The notes: generated by a model not told the origin, from the letters alone. A DNA stretch of 51,882 nt from Nanobdellota archaeon (GCA_030699455.1 JAUYMN010000017.1:1-51882), one strand, 5' to 3'. Shown: positions 6,472 through 15,371, counted from the first letter of the stretch. Numbers and translations are program-made.

Positions 6472-7821
6472 TTACTTTATCCCTAGCTCTTTTAATTGTT
6501 CTTTGGAAACTTCTGAAGGTGAATCCAACATTAAATCTTTTGCATCTTTGTTTTTAGGGAAAGCTATCATCTCTCGTATTGATTCTTCTCCAGCCATTAA
6601 TGCTGTTAGTCTATCTAATCCGAGTGCAATACCCCCCATTGGCGGTGCACCATATTTCATTGAATCTAATAAATAACCAAACTTTTCTTCTGCTTCTGCA
6701 TCTGAAATTTTTAAGGCTTTAAATATTTTCTTTTGTAGGTCTGGTGTATTAATCCTAATAGAACCGCTACCCATTTCAAAGCCATTTAACACTAAATCGT
6801 AACTTGTTGACATTACTTTTTCTGGAGATTTTTCTATTAAATTGATGTGTTCGTTTTTTGGAGCTGTGAATGGGTGGTGTTCAGAAACATAGCGCTTCTC
6901 TTCTTCTTTGTACTCAAATAATGGAAAGTCTGTAACCCACAAAAATTGAAAATCATCTTTACTTTTTGATAAATTAGGTTTGTCTGTTTTGTATTTTTTT
7001 ATAGATTCTTCGTAAGTTAATCTTTGAAACGGTAATTTTAGGTCGATATTTAAAACTTCTTTGAATATTGCTTTCATTAACTCTTCGCATAAATCATAAA
7101 TGTCTTCTTCTTCAACAAATGACATTTCCATGTCTAGCTGTGTAAATTCTGGTTGTCTATCTGAACGTAGATCTTCATCTCTCATACATCTTGCTATCTG
7201 GTAATATTTGTCGTAACCACTAACCATTAAAAGTTGTTTAAATATTTGCGGTGATTGTGGTAATGCATAGAACTTTTTGGGAAATTTCCTTGACGGAACT
7301 AAATAATCTCTTGCACCTTCAGGTGTTGATTTTGCTAATATTGGAGTTTCTATATTTAAAAAGTTTTTTTCGTCTAAAAATCTATGAATTGAATTAATCA
7401 CTTTATGACGTAAAATTAAATTTCTTTGCATGTTTTTTGATCTTAAATCAAGATATCTGTATTTTAATCTTGTTTCTTCCGAACTTGTTTTTGGATCTAG
7501 AGGGATTTCTTCTGCCTTATTTAATATTTCTATGTTGTCTGCAGATAATTCTATTTCTCCTGTGTCCATATCTTTTTTAATTTGATTTTCCGGACGTGCT
7601 TTAACTTCTCCAATTACCTTTATTACAGAATCATTTGAGATATGTGGAAATTCTTTTGTTAAGCTTGGATTCACAAATATTTGCGTAATACCATATCTGT
7701 CTTTTAATAAGATGAATGATAATTTTCCCTGCACCCTGTGGGCCTCCACCCATCCACAAAGTGCTACTTTTTTCCCAGAGTGTGTTTTTCTTAATTCTCC
7801 ACATGTGTGTGTTCTAAGCAT
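6472..7821 (-). CDS. aspS: Bacterial-type aspartyl-tRNA synthetase lacking the GAD domain
   Basis: 449 residues from ATG 7819-7821. The OB fold is N-terminal; the class II core has RYLDLRS, TPEGARDYLVPSR, YALPQSPQIFKQLLM, motif 2 RCMRDEDLRSDRQPEFTQLD, and motif 3 GGIALGLDRLTALMAG with REMIAFPKN. SEHHPFTAP, GSGSIRI and the C-terminal LDSPSEVSKEQLKELGI are typical of bacterial AspRS. Bacterial enzymes are about 590 residues; here the text passes directly from YKTDKPNL to FLWVTDFPLFEY, the place where the GAD insertion normally lies. TTAAATAC near 7842-7850 is 25 bases upstream, so it is probably leaderless. Confidence 0.93.
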   Translation of the reverse strand: MLRTHTCGELRKTHSGKKVALCGWVEAHRVQGKLSFILLKDRYGITQIFVNPSLTKEFPHISNDSVIKVIGEVKARPENQIKKDMDTGEIELSADNIEILNKAEEIPLDPKTSSEETRLKYRYLDLRSKNMQRNLILRHKVINSIHRFLDEKNFLNIETPILAKSTPEGARDYLVPSRKFPKKFYALPQSPQIFKQLLMVSGYDKYYQIARCMRDEDLRSDRQPEFTQLDMEMSFVEEEDIYDLCEELMKAIFKEVLNIDLKLPFQRLTYEESIKKYKTDKPNLSKSKDDFQFLWVTDFPLFEYKEEEKRYVSEHHPFTAPKNEHINLIEKSPEKVMSTSYDLVLNGFEMGSGSIRINTPDLQKKIFKALKISDAEAEEKFGYLLDSMKYGAPPMGGIALGLDRLTALMAGEESIREMIAFPKNKDAKDLMLDSPSEVSKEQLKELGIK

Positions 7822-7946
7822 ACTCAAGTGAAATTATAAGGGTATTTAAGATTTGTTGCTGTTTTGCATTGTTGCATCTATGGGGCTTAAGAGTTGCTAT
7901 TCTTAATTTGGAGTTAGGAAATAATAGATGGCTTGATCTAATTAAA

Positions 7947-8660
7947 CTATTTTCCTTTAGCTACTTTCCATAAAACTTCAAAATGATTTTTATAACTTTC
8001 AACAATGTCTTTATCTTTTATCATGATTATTATCGGCCTCTCTTTGATTACATGGATGCTCACTTTATCTCCAAAGATTGTTGTTGTAGCCTCACTTTTT
8101 ATATCTAAAAACCTTGCTTCCACACTTTTTAATTTTAATATTTCCTGAGTTTTATATTCCGTATTCATAATGATTCTAGCTCCAAAGCCTTTTTTTGTTA
8201 GTTCTTTCCCTATTCTAGGAAGTTCATATAGGACATCATAAGCTCTGCCAGTTGCACCAAAAGCACAGAAGGATTTTTCTTTAATGATTTCTCTCATTAA
8301 ACTTCTTAACCCCTCAATTCCTTCATAAATATTGATTTCTTGTTCTTCTTCTTTAATTTTTTCAAGTGATCTAAGTTCCGGTATAAAATCTTTAATAAAT
8401 GCCTCTTTTTCCTTTAGAGGATTTAATAAATTTTTAGGGTCGTTAGCTCCAAAGTATTTTTTATGGCTCTTTATAATGTAATGTACTAAGCCTTTTTCTA
8501 TAAGGTTATTTAATATTTGATAGGTTAATGTTCTATCTAAACCAGACTTCTTAGCTAATTGTGAGCCATTAATTAAGTCGTGTTTTAATAATTCCAGATA
8601 TACTTTGGCTCCATTTCTGGTTAATCCACATGTCTTAAGTTTTTCTTCTGTGCTTTGCAT
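7947..8660 (-). CDS. TrmB-family transcriptional regulator
   Basis: 237 residues. The winged helix spans residues 1-75 (LTRNGAKVYLELLKHDLING, SQLAKKSGLDRTLTYQILNN, LIEKGLVHYI). A coiled-coil linker (KEKEAFIKDFIPELRSLEKI) leads to the TrmB C-terminal domain (NIYEGIEGLRSLMREII, FCAFGATG, VEARFLDIKSEATTTIFGDK, FEVLWKVAK). It is divergent from a two-span membrane protein gene with a 94-base shared promoter region, so that gene is a candidate target. A TATATAG box lies about 23 bases before its ATG, near 8680-8687. Confidence 0.85.
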   Translation of the reverse strand: MQSTEEKLKTCGLTRNGAKVYLELLKHDLINGSQLAKKSGLDRTLTYQILNNLIEKGLVHYIIKSHKKYFGANDPKNLLNPLKEKEAFIKDFIPELRSLEKIKEEEQEINIYEGIEGLRSLMREIIKEKSFCAFGATGRAYDVLYELPRIGKELTKKGFGARIIMNTEYKTQEILKLKSVEARFLDIKSEATTTIFGDKVSIHVIKERPIIIMIKDKDIVESYKNHFEVLWKVAKGK

Positions 8661-8754
8661 GAAGTTGTAGAGCCAAAATACTATATAACTGTTGTTATTT
8701 TTAATTACAACATATATTTAAAAGGGATATTCGTTGATTATAAGGTAATAAATT
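8661..8754. promoter_or_regulatory. Divergent promoter between TrmB and membrane protein genes
   Basis: Two TATA-like boxes face outwards: TTATATAG on the minus strand near 8680-8687 and ATATATTTAAAAGG on the plus strand near 8710-8723. The plus-strand gene has AAGGT near 8740-8744 before its ATG. Operators for the adjacent TrmB protein would be expected here, but no clear palindrome is visible. Confidence 0.5.
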
Positions 8755-9192
8755 ATGGAGAAAATGGAGCAAAATAATAATTCAGTTAGAGAAACTTCAG
8801 GTTTAGAAGAAATGTTTAGACAAACTTTATCTGAAGAGGAAATTGCTAAAGTAGACAGAGCTGGCAAAAATTTGGCAAGATTTAATAGAATAGGTCTGCT
8901 TCTTCCCTTTGTAGGAGCCGTGGCTTCAGCATTACCTATGGGATCAGCCATTATATCTGGCTACCTTGGGGGATATGTCGAAGCAGGTAATTTTATCAAA
9001 GAAACTCCAGAATACATTGAAAATTTGTTTTATTTTGGAATGATGCCTTTATTCGGAGGATCCGCCGCATCTGCTCTGCTTTTCCCATTCAATATTCCTA
9101 ACTATAGAAATGTCAAGTCGTATCTAAGTAAATATGATACATTTGTTAGAAACTGCGAACTACCAAATTATGGAGAAGAAAATGGTCTGTAG
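8755..9192 (+). CDS. Membrane protein divergent from TrmB, unknown
   Basis: 145 residues. A hydrophilic N-terminus (residues 1-45, including LSEEEIAKVDRAGKNLARFN) is followed by two hydrophobic segments (GLLLPFVGAVASALPMGSAI and YFGMMPLFGGSAASALLFPF) and a short polar tail. No family recognised. Transcribed away from a TrmB regulator, which may control it. A second ATG three codons in is an alternative start. Confidence 0.7.
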   Translation: MEKMEQNNNSVRETSGLEEMFRQTLSEEEIAKVDRAGKNLARFNRIGLLLPFVGAVASALPMGSAIISGYLGGYVEAGNFIKETPEYIENLFYFGMMPLFGGSAASALLFPFNIPNYRNVKSYLSKYDTFVRNCELPNYGEENGL

Positions 9193-9385
9193 ATTGAGAC
9201 GAGAACATTTACAATCATAAAATTAAGAAATCCTCCTAAATTACAAAAACTTGGTCTTCCATTTCATAGCCAAGTCCCGACAACGCAACAATACATTGCT
9301 GTTTTGATAAATATTTAATCTTGTCTTTGAAAAATTGTTTTTTTGAACAGATATTATTTTATAGGTATTTGCATCCTTAAAATAG

Positions 9386-9955
9386 ATGAAACTAGAAGAT
9401 AATTTGATGATTACTGATGATGTGTTGCTTAGGGGCGCAGCTCTGCTAAAAGGATGCTATGCAAAGATAGACGATGAAAGTATCAGCACCATACTTCTTA
9501 GATATAATGAAGCTGAAATTAACACGCATGTTATAGACTGTGAAAAAGAAGTTGGATATCATATTAATGAAATTTCAGAAGAGGGGATAGTAAACAGGGT
9601 TGAGAGGATTACTACAGTGCCATTATCATGGCAAATTCCTATTGGCGGAGGGGATGATCTCGCATCGTGGACTAGTTCATATATCTTAAGGAGCACTAAG
9701 AATCATCTGACCACCATATTATCCAACTATCACGCAAGTATGTCACAGAATGTTATCGGGGGAGATGTTCTACATACTACTGGTGTTGTTATCAGTTTTT
9801 TTTATGAAGGTATGGGTGATCTAGTATGTGCTGCACAGGTTGTTTCAAAAGCTAAAAATATTGTGAGGAGCGTATGTGATCCTATGGAATCAGCTAGGAT
9901 CGAGTTATTGAGGTCTATAGAAAAGTCGGGTAATGCACTGAAATTTAGAAAATAA
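9386..9955 (+). CDS. Hypothetical cytoplasmic protein
   Basis: 189 residues with no signal or membrane segment and mixed alpha/beta composition. Notable stretches are IPIGGGDDLASWTSSYILRS and NVIGGDVLHTTGVVISFFYEG. I do not recognise a family or catalytic motif. A TATA-like TTTTATAG near 9355-9362 is about 28 bases before the ATG, consistent with a leaderless gene. It converges on gatE, with 4 bases between the stops. The 190 bases upstream hold only a weak ACTTGG/CCAAGT inverted repeat near 9250-9285. Confidence 0.6.
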   Translation: MKLEDNLMITDDVLLRGAALLKGCYAKIDDESISTILLRYNEAEINTHVIDCEKEVGYHINEISEEGIVNRVERITTVPLSWQIPIGGGDDLASWTSSYILRSTKNHLTTILSNYHASMSQNVIGGDVLHTTGVVISFFYEGMGDLVCAAQVVSKAKNIVRSVCDPMESARIELLRSIEKSGNALKFRK

Positions 9956-9959
9956 CTGC

Positions 9960-11384
9960 TTAATCAATATTTTTTCTTATGATTTCCATCGCCTTTTTAC
10001 CGTCTAATTTACCACGGTATTTTGACATAACCATACCCATCAATGCATTTAGAGATAAGTTTTTATTTGATTTTACCAACTTTACTATTTCACTTTCTAT
10101 TTCAGAAGTTTCTATTTTTTTGTATTTATTCAGATTTATTTCATTGCCTCTTGCAGCCTGTGTTAAAATTTCTAATATTGCTGATTCATCTATTTTATTT
10201 TTTGTTAATGCATCAAATACCAAGTCATAGTGCTTCCTGTGAATTTTGTTAGTATCTAACTTAAATCTTGAGGATATTTCCTTAGGGATCTCTATTAACG
10301 TTTTTGCAATTAAATTTGGTGATATTTTGTACTTTTTTACAAAAGTTTCAAAGTCTTCATTATTAATTATTTCCTGTGCCAACTGCGATGGAAGGTTGTA
10401 TTTCTTTTCTAATTTAATTGCTTTTTCTGTCAACAATTCAGGTATCTTTATTTTTTTTATTAATTCAGATGTGAGTGATATTGGTGGCACGTCAGTTTCT
10501 GGGTACATTCTTGCAGCCCCTGGCATCGGCCTCAAGTAAGATGTTGTGTGGTCTGGGTCTGCTTTCCTAACGTGTGATTCTAATTTTTTCTTTGATTTTA
10601 TCTCTGACAACTCTCTTTTAATTTCAAATTCTATTACTTTTGGTATGCTTTTTAATTCCTGGAAACCTTTTATTTCAACTCTTGGATGTCCGTTTATTGA
10701 AACATTAACATCCTGCCTTATTGTGCCAATTCCGCGTTTTACCTTGTTTGTTGAACGTAATATCATTCCCAATATGCCTGCTACTTCTTTACACTGCTCT
10801 GAGTCTTTTATTGAGGCATCCGTTGCAATTTCGATTAATGGTATCCCTAATCTATCTAGTCTATACCTAACATAATCCTCTTTTTCTTCTATTTTTTTTG
10901 CTGATTCTTCTTCCAAACAAACTGAATCAATTATTACTATCCCTTTTGATGTTTCTATATAACCATCTGTTGCAATCAACATTGTTCTTTGAAAACCGGA
11001 GGTGTTTGAACCATCAATGACTATCTTTCTCATAACTCTTATTTCATCAACAGGTTTTGCCTTAAGCAGCAATGCAACCTGTAGTGCGGTTTCTAATGCA
11101 TCCATATTGACATCTTTTGGAGGCTCTTCATCTAACTCAACCAAGCATGATGAAGTTGAGCAGGCTTCATAGATAAACATTTTATTTTTTTTTAATTCAA
11201 ATTGTGCTGCTGCATCTATCTTTCCAGTTTCTCCAGCAACTGCACGAAGTCTTCTTTCTATTTTAATGTCTGGATTTTGATCATGAACAATAGAAGGACA
11301 GCTACAAAAAAGCTTGTGTGTTTCAACCTGCTGATGTATCTCTATTCCACACTTAAATCCTAATTTTTTATAATCTAATTCCAT
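9960..11384 (-). CDS. gatE: Glu-tRNA(Gln) amidotransferase subunit E lacking the GAD insertion
   Basis: 474 residues. The cradle domain is clear: KLGFKCGIEIHQQ, RRLRAVAGETGK, CLVELDEEPP, VMRKIVIDGSNTSGFQRT, YRLDRLGIPLIEIAT, RGIGTIRQDVNVSI, RVEIKGFQEL. The GatE-specific PGAARMYPETDVPP and the YqeY-like C-terminal tail follow. GatE is normally about 620 residues with an AspRS-like GAD insertion between these two parts; here residues 255-290 join them directly. With GatD it turns Glu-tRNA(Gln) into Gln-tRNA(Gln). gatD lies two genes upstream on the same strand. Confidence 0.93.
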   Translation of the reverse strand: MELDYKKLGFKCGIEIHQQVETHKLFCSCPSIVHDQNPDIKIERRLRAVAGETGKIDAAAQFELKKNKMFIYEACSTSSCLVELDEEPPKDVNMDALETALQVALLLKAKPVDEIRVMRKIVIDGSNTSGFQRTMLIATDGYIETSKGIVIIDSVCLEEESAKKIEEKEDYVRYRLDRLGIPLIEIATDASIKDSEQCKEVAGILGMILRSTNKVKRGIGTIRQDVNVSINGHPRVEIKGFQELKSIPKVIEFEIKRELSEIKSKKKLESHVRKADPDHTTSYLRPMPGAARMYPETDVPPISLTSELIKKIKIPELLTEKAIKLEKKYNLPSQLAQEIINNEDFETFVKKYKISPNLIAKTLIEIPKEISSRFKLDTNKIHRKHYDLVFDALTKNKIDESAILEILTQAARGNEINLNKYKKIETSEIESEIVKLVKSNKNLSLNALMGMVMSKYRGKLDGKKAMEIIRKNID

Positions 11385-11430
11385 GTTTAAAAATAGAAGT
11401 GTTATGTTTATATTAGTTTCTTAATCAGAT

Positions 11431-12309
11431 TTAGCCATACACGGGAATATCGTATATAAGCGTTTGTTCTACCTGTGGACCTGCAGAGCTGGTAATTAGC
11501 CGTGCGTCCATTTCTGCATCTAATCCAAGGAGTGATTCTGGATCTTCGATCTTGCTTTGAAGGCTTGCATCTCCAGGAGGCAGATAGGTATCAAATATTA
11601 GAGAATCTAAATATGTTTCAAGGTGTATTTCTCTGACCTTTCCTGTTGAATGATTAAAATTAATATTTCCGGTTACCTGTGTCATAGTTTGTTGATTTAT
11701 GATTAGGACTATACCATATGTTTGATAATCCCTTATTTCAACTGATGAAGGATATGAGTATGGATTTGAATTTTTTCTGCAAGATTCTAATTTTATTGTG
11801 ATATCACTTCCTGTAATCATTACATCTCGTACATAATATGGTGTCCCAAGAATGTTTAATTCTTGACCTCTCCTTAATTCAACTTCTGGTGTGAATGTTA
11901 AATATGTATCTGCAAATAATTCATTATTTGTTGCACCACTGCGGTCATCAACATGAAAATAAAAGTTTTTTATATCTCCATCACGAGTACTGCCTTCTTC
12001 AAATACAATTTGACCATGTGTTTCTATTCTTTGAGTTAGTATACTTGATTCCACTTGCGTATCCTTTAATGCTGAAGGCATCATGGTTTTATCAAGAGTC
12101 ATATCTGCTGCAATGGGGTATGTCTGCGAAGGTGATGGTGAGAATTCTATTCTCGCACTATCATATAATTGGAGGTTACAATTGGGAGTTGTTGCTATTT
12201 TATTTACTGAAGTAACTTGTTGTCCTGTAGGGTTATTGTTAAAATTACTTGCAAACATTGCAACTGCAAGGATTAATACAACACTCAATACTAAACCTCT
12301 TTTTTCCAT
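11431..12309 (-). CDS. Exported protein with shared N-terminal signal module
   Basis: 292 residues. The N-terminus MEKRGLVLSVVLILAVAMFA then NNNPTGQQVTSV matches the start of the proteins at 16515 and 48460 (R, hydrophobic VLxVVLILA core, then TGxQ(I/V)xSV). The remaining 255 residues are beta-rich and polar, with few Cys and repeated acidic and Ser/Thr stretches, so it is probably outside the membrane. AGGA stands 4 bases before the ATG and a TATA-like AATATATATAAC lies near 12335-12346. It sits between gatD and gatE on the same strand; a link to tRNA amidation is unlikely. Function unknown. Confidence 0.7.
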   Translation of the reverse strand: MEKRGLVLSVVLILAVAMFASNFNNNPTGQQVTSVNKIATTPNCNLQLYDSARIEFSPSPSQTYPIAADMTLDKTMMPSALKDTQVESSILTQRIETHGQIVFEEGSTRDGDIKNFYFHVDDRSGATNNELFADTYLTFTPEVELRRGQELNILGTPYYVRDVMITGSDITIKLESCRKNSNPYSYPSSVEIRDYQTYGIVLIINQQTMTQVTGNINFNHSTGKVREIHLETYLDSLIFDTYLPPGDASLQSKIEDPESLLGLDAEMDARLITSSAGPQVEQTLIYDIPVYG

Positions 12310-12340
12310 ATTCCTATTGAGATTTAACAGTTATATATAT

Positions 12341-13654
12341 TTATTGGTTATTATTAAAAAAATGAAACTCTTTTTCTAATGAACGCGGACTTATCTCTCC
12401 GCGCAAGTTTTCCATCATTAACTTATGCACCATTGGTTTAGGGTAATTGCTCAATAACCATGCCATTTTTATAAATGCTGTTTCAGTTAACATGTCATTA
12501 TGATCTCCAATAACCCCTGATTCTTTTATTTTTCTGCCCGTAGAATAGACATTCATGTTGATTCTTCCATTATTACATTGTGATGTCATGAATACAGGCA
12601 TCTTTTTTGCAAGTGATTTTACTGAATTATATATCTTCTTGTTTTCCCCTGTATGCTTGTCTATTTCATTAATTGCTATATGCCCCAGCCCCGTTCCTTC
12701 AATTATCAATCCGTCAAATTTTGAATAATTATCCAATTCTGTGGCATATAAATTAGGATGTGCTTTTAATATTGCAACCTTTATGTTTTCTCTAAATGGC
12801 TTTACTTTGATTTTTGAATCCTTTTTGTCCTGCCTTGTAGCATGCTTGGAAATGTTTTCATATCTCCCATCAGGATAAACCCTTGCTATTGGTTCTGCGT
12901 TAAACGGTCTAAATGCATCTCTTCTAGAGGTGTGTGTTTTTTTTGTTTTTGTAGCTGGAAGAATCAAGCAGGATTTATCATCTGAAGTCTCGTGAAGACA
13001 TATTCCTACATCACAAAAATTGCTTTTTGCAATATAATTAACTGCACACAACAAATTCATGAATGCATCTGAACTTCCACGATCTGAGCTTCTTTGTGCT
13101 CCAACGATTAAGACAGGTATGTTTAAACCTTCTAAGGCAAATGATAGTGCTGCTGCAGTGTATGCCATTGTATCTGTGCCATGGGTTATTATTACTCCAT
13201 CGGCTCCCTTATCTGCCTCTTTTTTAACTGCCTTTGCCATCAAATTGTAATGTGAGAATCTCATGTCTTCTGACCACATATTTGATAACAGAAAAGAGTT
13301 GATATTTGCTATTTTTTTTAATTCAGGAAACATGCCCATCAATTCTTCAGGTGTAAATCTCGCTATGACTGCGCCTGAATCATAATCAACTTCTGATGCT
13401 ATTGTGCCACCTGTATGTATGATTGAGACTGTTGGCAAATTTTTATTATATTTTATTTTTTCTTTTTTTATTGCCTTCTTCATCTGCTTCGGCAATTGCT
13501 TGATTGATTCTATCTTTGTTTTTTTTATTCCAATATTATATCCTGATTGCAGTTTTATTACAATTTTTTCATTATTTGTGTCTGGAAGAATTGTGCCTTC
13601 AAATTCACGTGAGTCCCTTGTAGATAACCTTACATTGTTGCCTGGCACTATCAT
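12341..13654 (-). CDS. gatD: Glu-tRNA(Gln) amidotransferase subunit D
   Basis: 437 residues from ATG 13652-13654. An N-terminal small domain (VPGNNVRLSTRDSREFEGTI) precedes an L-asparaginase-type domain: SIIHTGGTIASE with the first catalytic Thr, VIITHGTDTMAYTA with the second Thr-Asp pair, VGAQRSSDRGSSDAFMNL, and IIEGTGLGHI. GatD releases ammonia from Gln or Asn for GatE. A GTG 18 bases upstream is an alternative start. The promoter TATA box is at 13717-13727. gatE follows after one intervening gene, a less compact order than an adjacent gatDE pair. Confidence 0.93.
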   Translation of the reverse strand: MIVPGNNVRLSTRDSREFEGTILPDTNNEKIVIKLQSGYNIGIKKTKIESIKQLPKQMKKAIKKEKIKYNKNLPTVSIIHTGGTIASEVDYDSGAVIARFTPEELMGMFPELKKIANINSFLLSNMWSEDMRFSHYNLMAKAVKKEADKGADGVIITHGTDTMAYTAAALSFALEGLNIPVLIVGAQRSSDRGSSDAFMNLLCAVNYIAKSNFCDVGICLHETSDDKSCLILPATKTKKTHTSRRDAFRPFNAEPIARVYPDGRYENISKHATRQDKKDSKIKVKPFRENIKVAILKAHPNLYATELDNYSKFDGLIIEGTGLGHIAINEIDKHTGENKKIYNSVKSLAKKMPVFMTSQCNNGRINMNVYSTGRKIKESGVIGDHNDMLTETAFIKMAWLLSNYPKPMVHKLMMENLRGEISPRSLEKEFHFFNNNQ

Positions 13655-13716
13655 TTTTTTCAGATTGAACACCTTTTTTATTTATTTTATGATGTTTTAT
13701 TTGTTTGTTAAATAAT

Positions 13717-13727
13717 CATTTATATAC
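13717..13727 (-). promoter_or_regulatory. TATA box for gatD
   Basis: GTATATAAATG on the minus strand. Transcription would start near 13692, leaving a leader of 20-38 bases depending on the start codon. It lies back to back with a plus-strand TATA box at 13755-13765. Confidence 0.55.
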
Positions 13728-13754
13728 TTTAAGTTATATTTTAGAGTTAGAGAG

Positions 13755-13765
13755 TATTTATATAT
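13755..13765 (+). promoter_or_regulatory. TATA box for the hairpin-array transcript
   Basis: TATTTATATAT on the plus strand. A start about 25 bases downstream (near 13787) would place all three following hairpins inside the RNA. A second AT tract (TTTAAAAAT, 13775-13783) would start too late to include the first hairpin. Confidence 0.45.
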
Positions 13766-13797
13766 GAAAACGCATTTAAAAATAGAATTAGCGTATT

Positions 13798-13885
13798 TTT
13801 GTTGTCGGCTAAACAACAAATTTCGACTATAACTGTTAATTAAGTTCGGCTAAAACTTAATTGTAACCAGATTGGCTAAAATCTG
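13798..13885 (+). ncRNA. Candidate structured RNA: three hairpins with a common GGCTAA loop
   Basis: Hairpin 1 (13798-13820): stem TTTGTTGT/ACAACAAA, loop CGGCTAA. Hairpin 2 (13838-13862): stem AATTAAGTT/AACTTAATT, loop CGGCTAA. Hairpin 3 (13868-13885): stem CAGATT/AATCTG, loop GGCTAA. The stems differ completely in sequence yet each pairs perfectly, while the loop is constant. That is the pattern of an RNA that presents one loop several times, for example to a protein. It lies behind a plus-strand TATA box and before a separate ftsZ promoter, so it may be a small RNA of about 130 bases (a T-rich tract is at 13906-13910) or part of a long ftsZ leader. I know of no named family with this loop. 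Confidence 0.6.
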
Positions 13886-13964
13886 TATGAAATTTGTTAA
13901 ATTGATTTTTCTTAGAGCACTTAAATCATTAATCATTAAATCTCTGACTGTAAAGTAGTTGGAA

Positions 13965-13977
13965 CTATAATATAAAT
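13965..13977 (+). promoter_or_regulatory. Probable proximal ftsZ promoter
   Basis: CTATAATATAAAT. A start near 13997 gives a leader of about 38 bases with GGGGG at 14020-14024, 10 bases before the ATG. This makes it possible that the hairpin array upstream is a separate transcript. Confidence 0.5.
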
Positions 13978-14034
13978 ATTATTGTGGTTCAGGATATAAT
14001 AACAAAATAAAACCTTAACGGGGGAAAAAGAAAA

Positions 14035-15135
14035 ATGGAAAATTTGATACAAGATGCATTACAAAATGCGCCGGATATACAAAACACAATTAGTGTTGGA
14101 GAGGCCAAGATAAGAGTTATTGGCTGTGGCGGTGGCGGAAACAATATTGTTTCTTGGCTACATAGAAAAGGGATTAAAGGTGCTAAGATATATGCTGTTA
14201 ATACAGACAAGCAACACCTTGATATGACAAGCTGTGATGGCAAATTGCTTATTGGAACAGAGCTTACAAGAGGGTTAGGTTGTGGCGGTTATCCTGAAAA
14301 AGGAAGAGAAGCTGCAAAAGAGTCTATTCATGATATTAAAAATTATGTAAAGGAATCAGACATGGTATTTGTTTGTGCAGGTCTTGGTGGTGGAACAGGA
14401 ACAGGGGTTGCGCCAGAAGTTGCAAAGCTTGCCAAAGAAACTGGATCTATCGTTATAGGGTGTGTAACAATGCCCTTTGAAATTGAAAGAGCAAGAGTTG
14501 ACAAGGCTGAATTTGGTCTGCAGCAGTTGAGAGAGGCATGCGATACCGTTATTGTTATTGACAACAATAGGTTAGTCAGCATTGCTGGCAATCTTCCTAT
14601 TCAACAGGCTTTTGCTGTTGCCAATGAATTGATATCCACAATGATTAAGGGTATAGTTGAGACAATTGCAATACCATCACTGGTAAACTTAGATTATGCT
14701 GATGTAAGGGCAATTATGTCAAACGGAGATGTTTCTGTTATAGGTATCGGCGAGTCTGATACAGAGTCTAGGGTTGAAGAAGCTACAAGAAGAGCCTTGA
14801 CAAATCCATTACTTGATGTGAGTTATGATGGTGCAACTGGTGCGCTTATTCATGTAAGTGGCGGAGAGGACTTGACTCTTGATGAAGTCAACAGGATTGG
14901 AGAGATTATTACAGAAGCTCTTGATGCGGATGCCAATGTTATATGGGGTGCAAGAATTGATCCTAAAATGTCTGGCAGACTTAGGGTTATGACAATTGTT
15001 ACTGGTGTTACATCACCATACATCCTCGGAAGGACAAACAGCAAAGAGATGTCGCGTCAAGCTGTTCAAGTCGCTGATGACTTGGGCATAGACATGGTCG
15101 GTTACGAAAACCGATCTGTCCGCAGATCATACTAA
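14035..15135 (+). CDS. ftsZ: Cell division GTPase FtsZ
   Basis: 366 residues, close to the family core length. The glycine-rich start VIGCGGGGNNIVSWL, the tubulin signature GGGTGTG at about 118-124, the switch region PFEIERARVDKAEFGL and the T7 catalytic loop NLDYADVRAIM (about 218-228) are intact. The C-terminal activation domain ends at YILGRTNSKEM with a short tail. It polymerises on GTP at the division site. The N-terminal extension of 20 residues is acidic. I cannot separate FtsZ1 from FtsZ2 by eye. No partner such as SepF is next to it. Strong hairpins follow the stop. Confidence 0.96.
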   Translation: MENLIQDALQNAPDIQNTISVGEAKIRVIGCGGGGNNIVSWLHRKGIKGAKIYAVNTDKQHLDMTSCDGKLLIGTELTRGLGCGGYPEKGREAAKESIHDIKNYVKESDMVFVCAGLGGGTGTGVAPEVAKLAKETGSIVIGCVTMPFEIERARVDKAEFGLQQLREACDTVIVIDNNRLVSIAGNLPIQQAFAVANELISTMIKGIVETIAIPSLVNLDYADVRAIMSNGDVSVIGIGESDTESRVEEATRRALTNPLLDVSYDGATGALIHVSGGEDLTLDEVNRIGEIITEALDADANVIWGARIDPKMSGRLRVMTIVTGVTSPYILGRTNSKEMSRQAVQVADDLGIDMVGYENRSVRRSY

Positions 15136-15215
15136 AAGGGCGACCCCCGAACAAAATGCCCTTTTGTGTCTTGTGTGCTGATGCCTATTCTTAACTCTGG
15201 CATCAGCTTCTTTTT
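15134..15215 (+). terminator. Double hairpin terminator after ftsZ
   Basis: The first hairpin starts in the stop codon: AAAAGGGC (15134-15141) pairs with GCCCTTTT (15158-15165). The second is GCTGATGCC (15177-15185) with GGCATCAGC (15199-15207), followed by TTCTTTTTT. The second has the classical shape of an intrinsic terminator. The first may protect the ftsZ message end. Confidence 0.75.
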
Positions 15216-15371
15216 TATCTTAGGACTTTGTAAAGTAAACTAATGGTTAAAAAAACGAGGCTATATTTTTGGGGCTTAATTTCATTCTTTTTGTATTTAC
15301 TATGAAGTGACTAATTTATCGAAAGCTTTATAAATGAGCAGTTTTTTATATTTTTAAGAGCATTAAATCAA

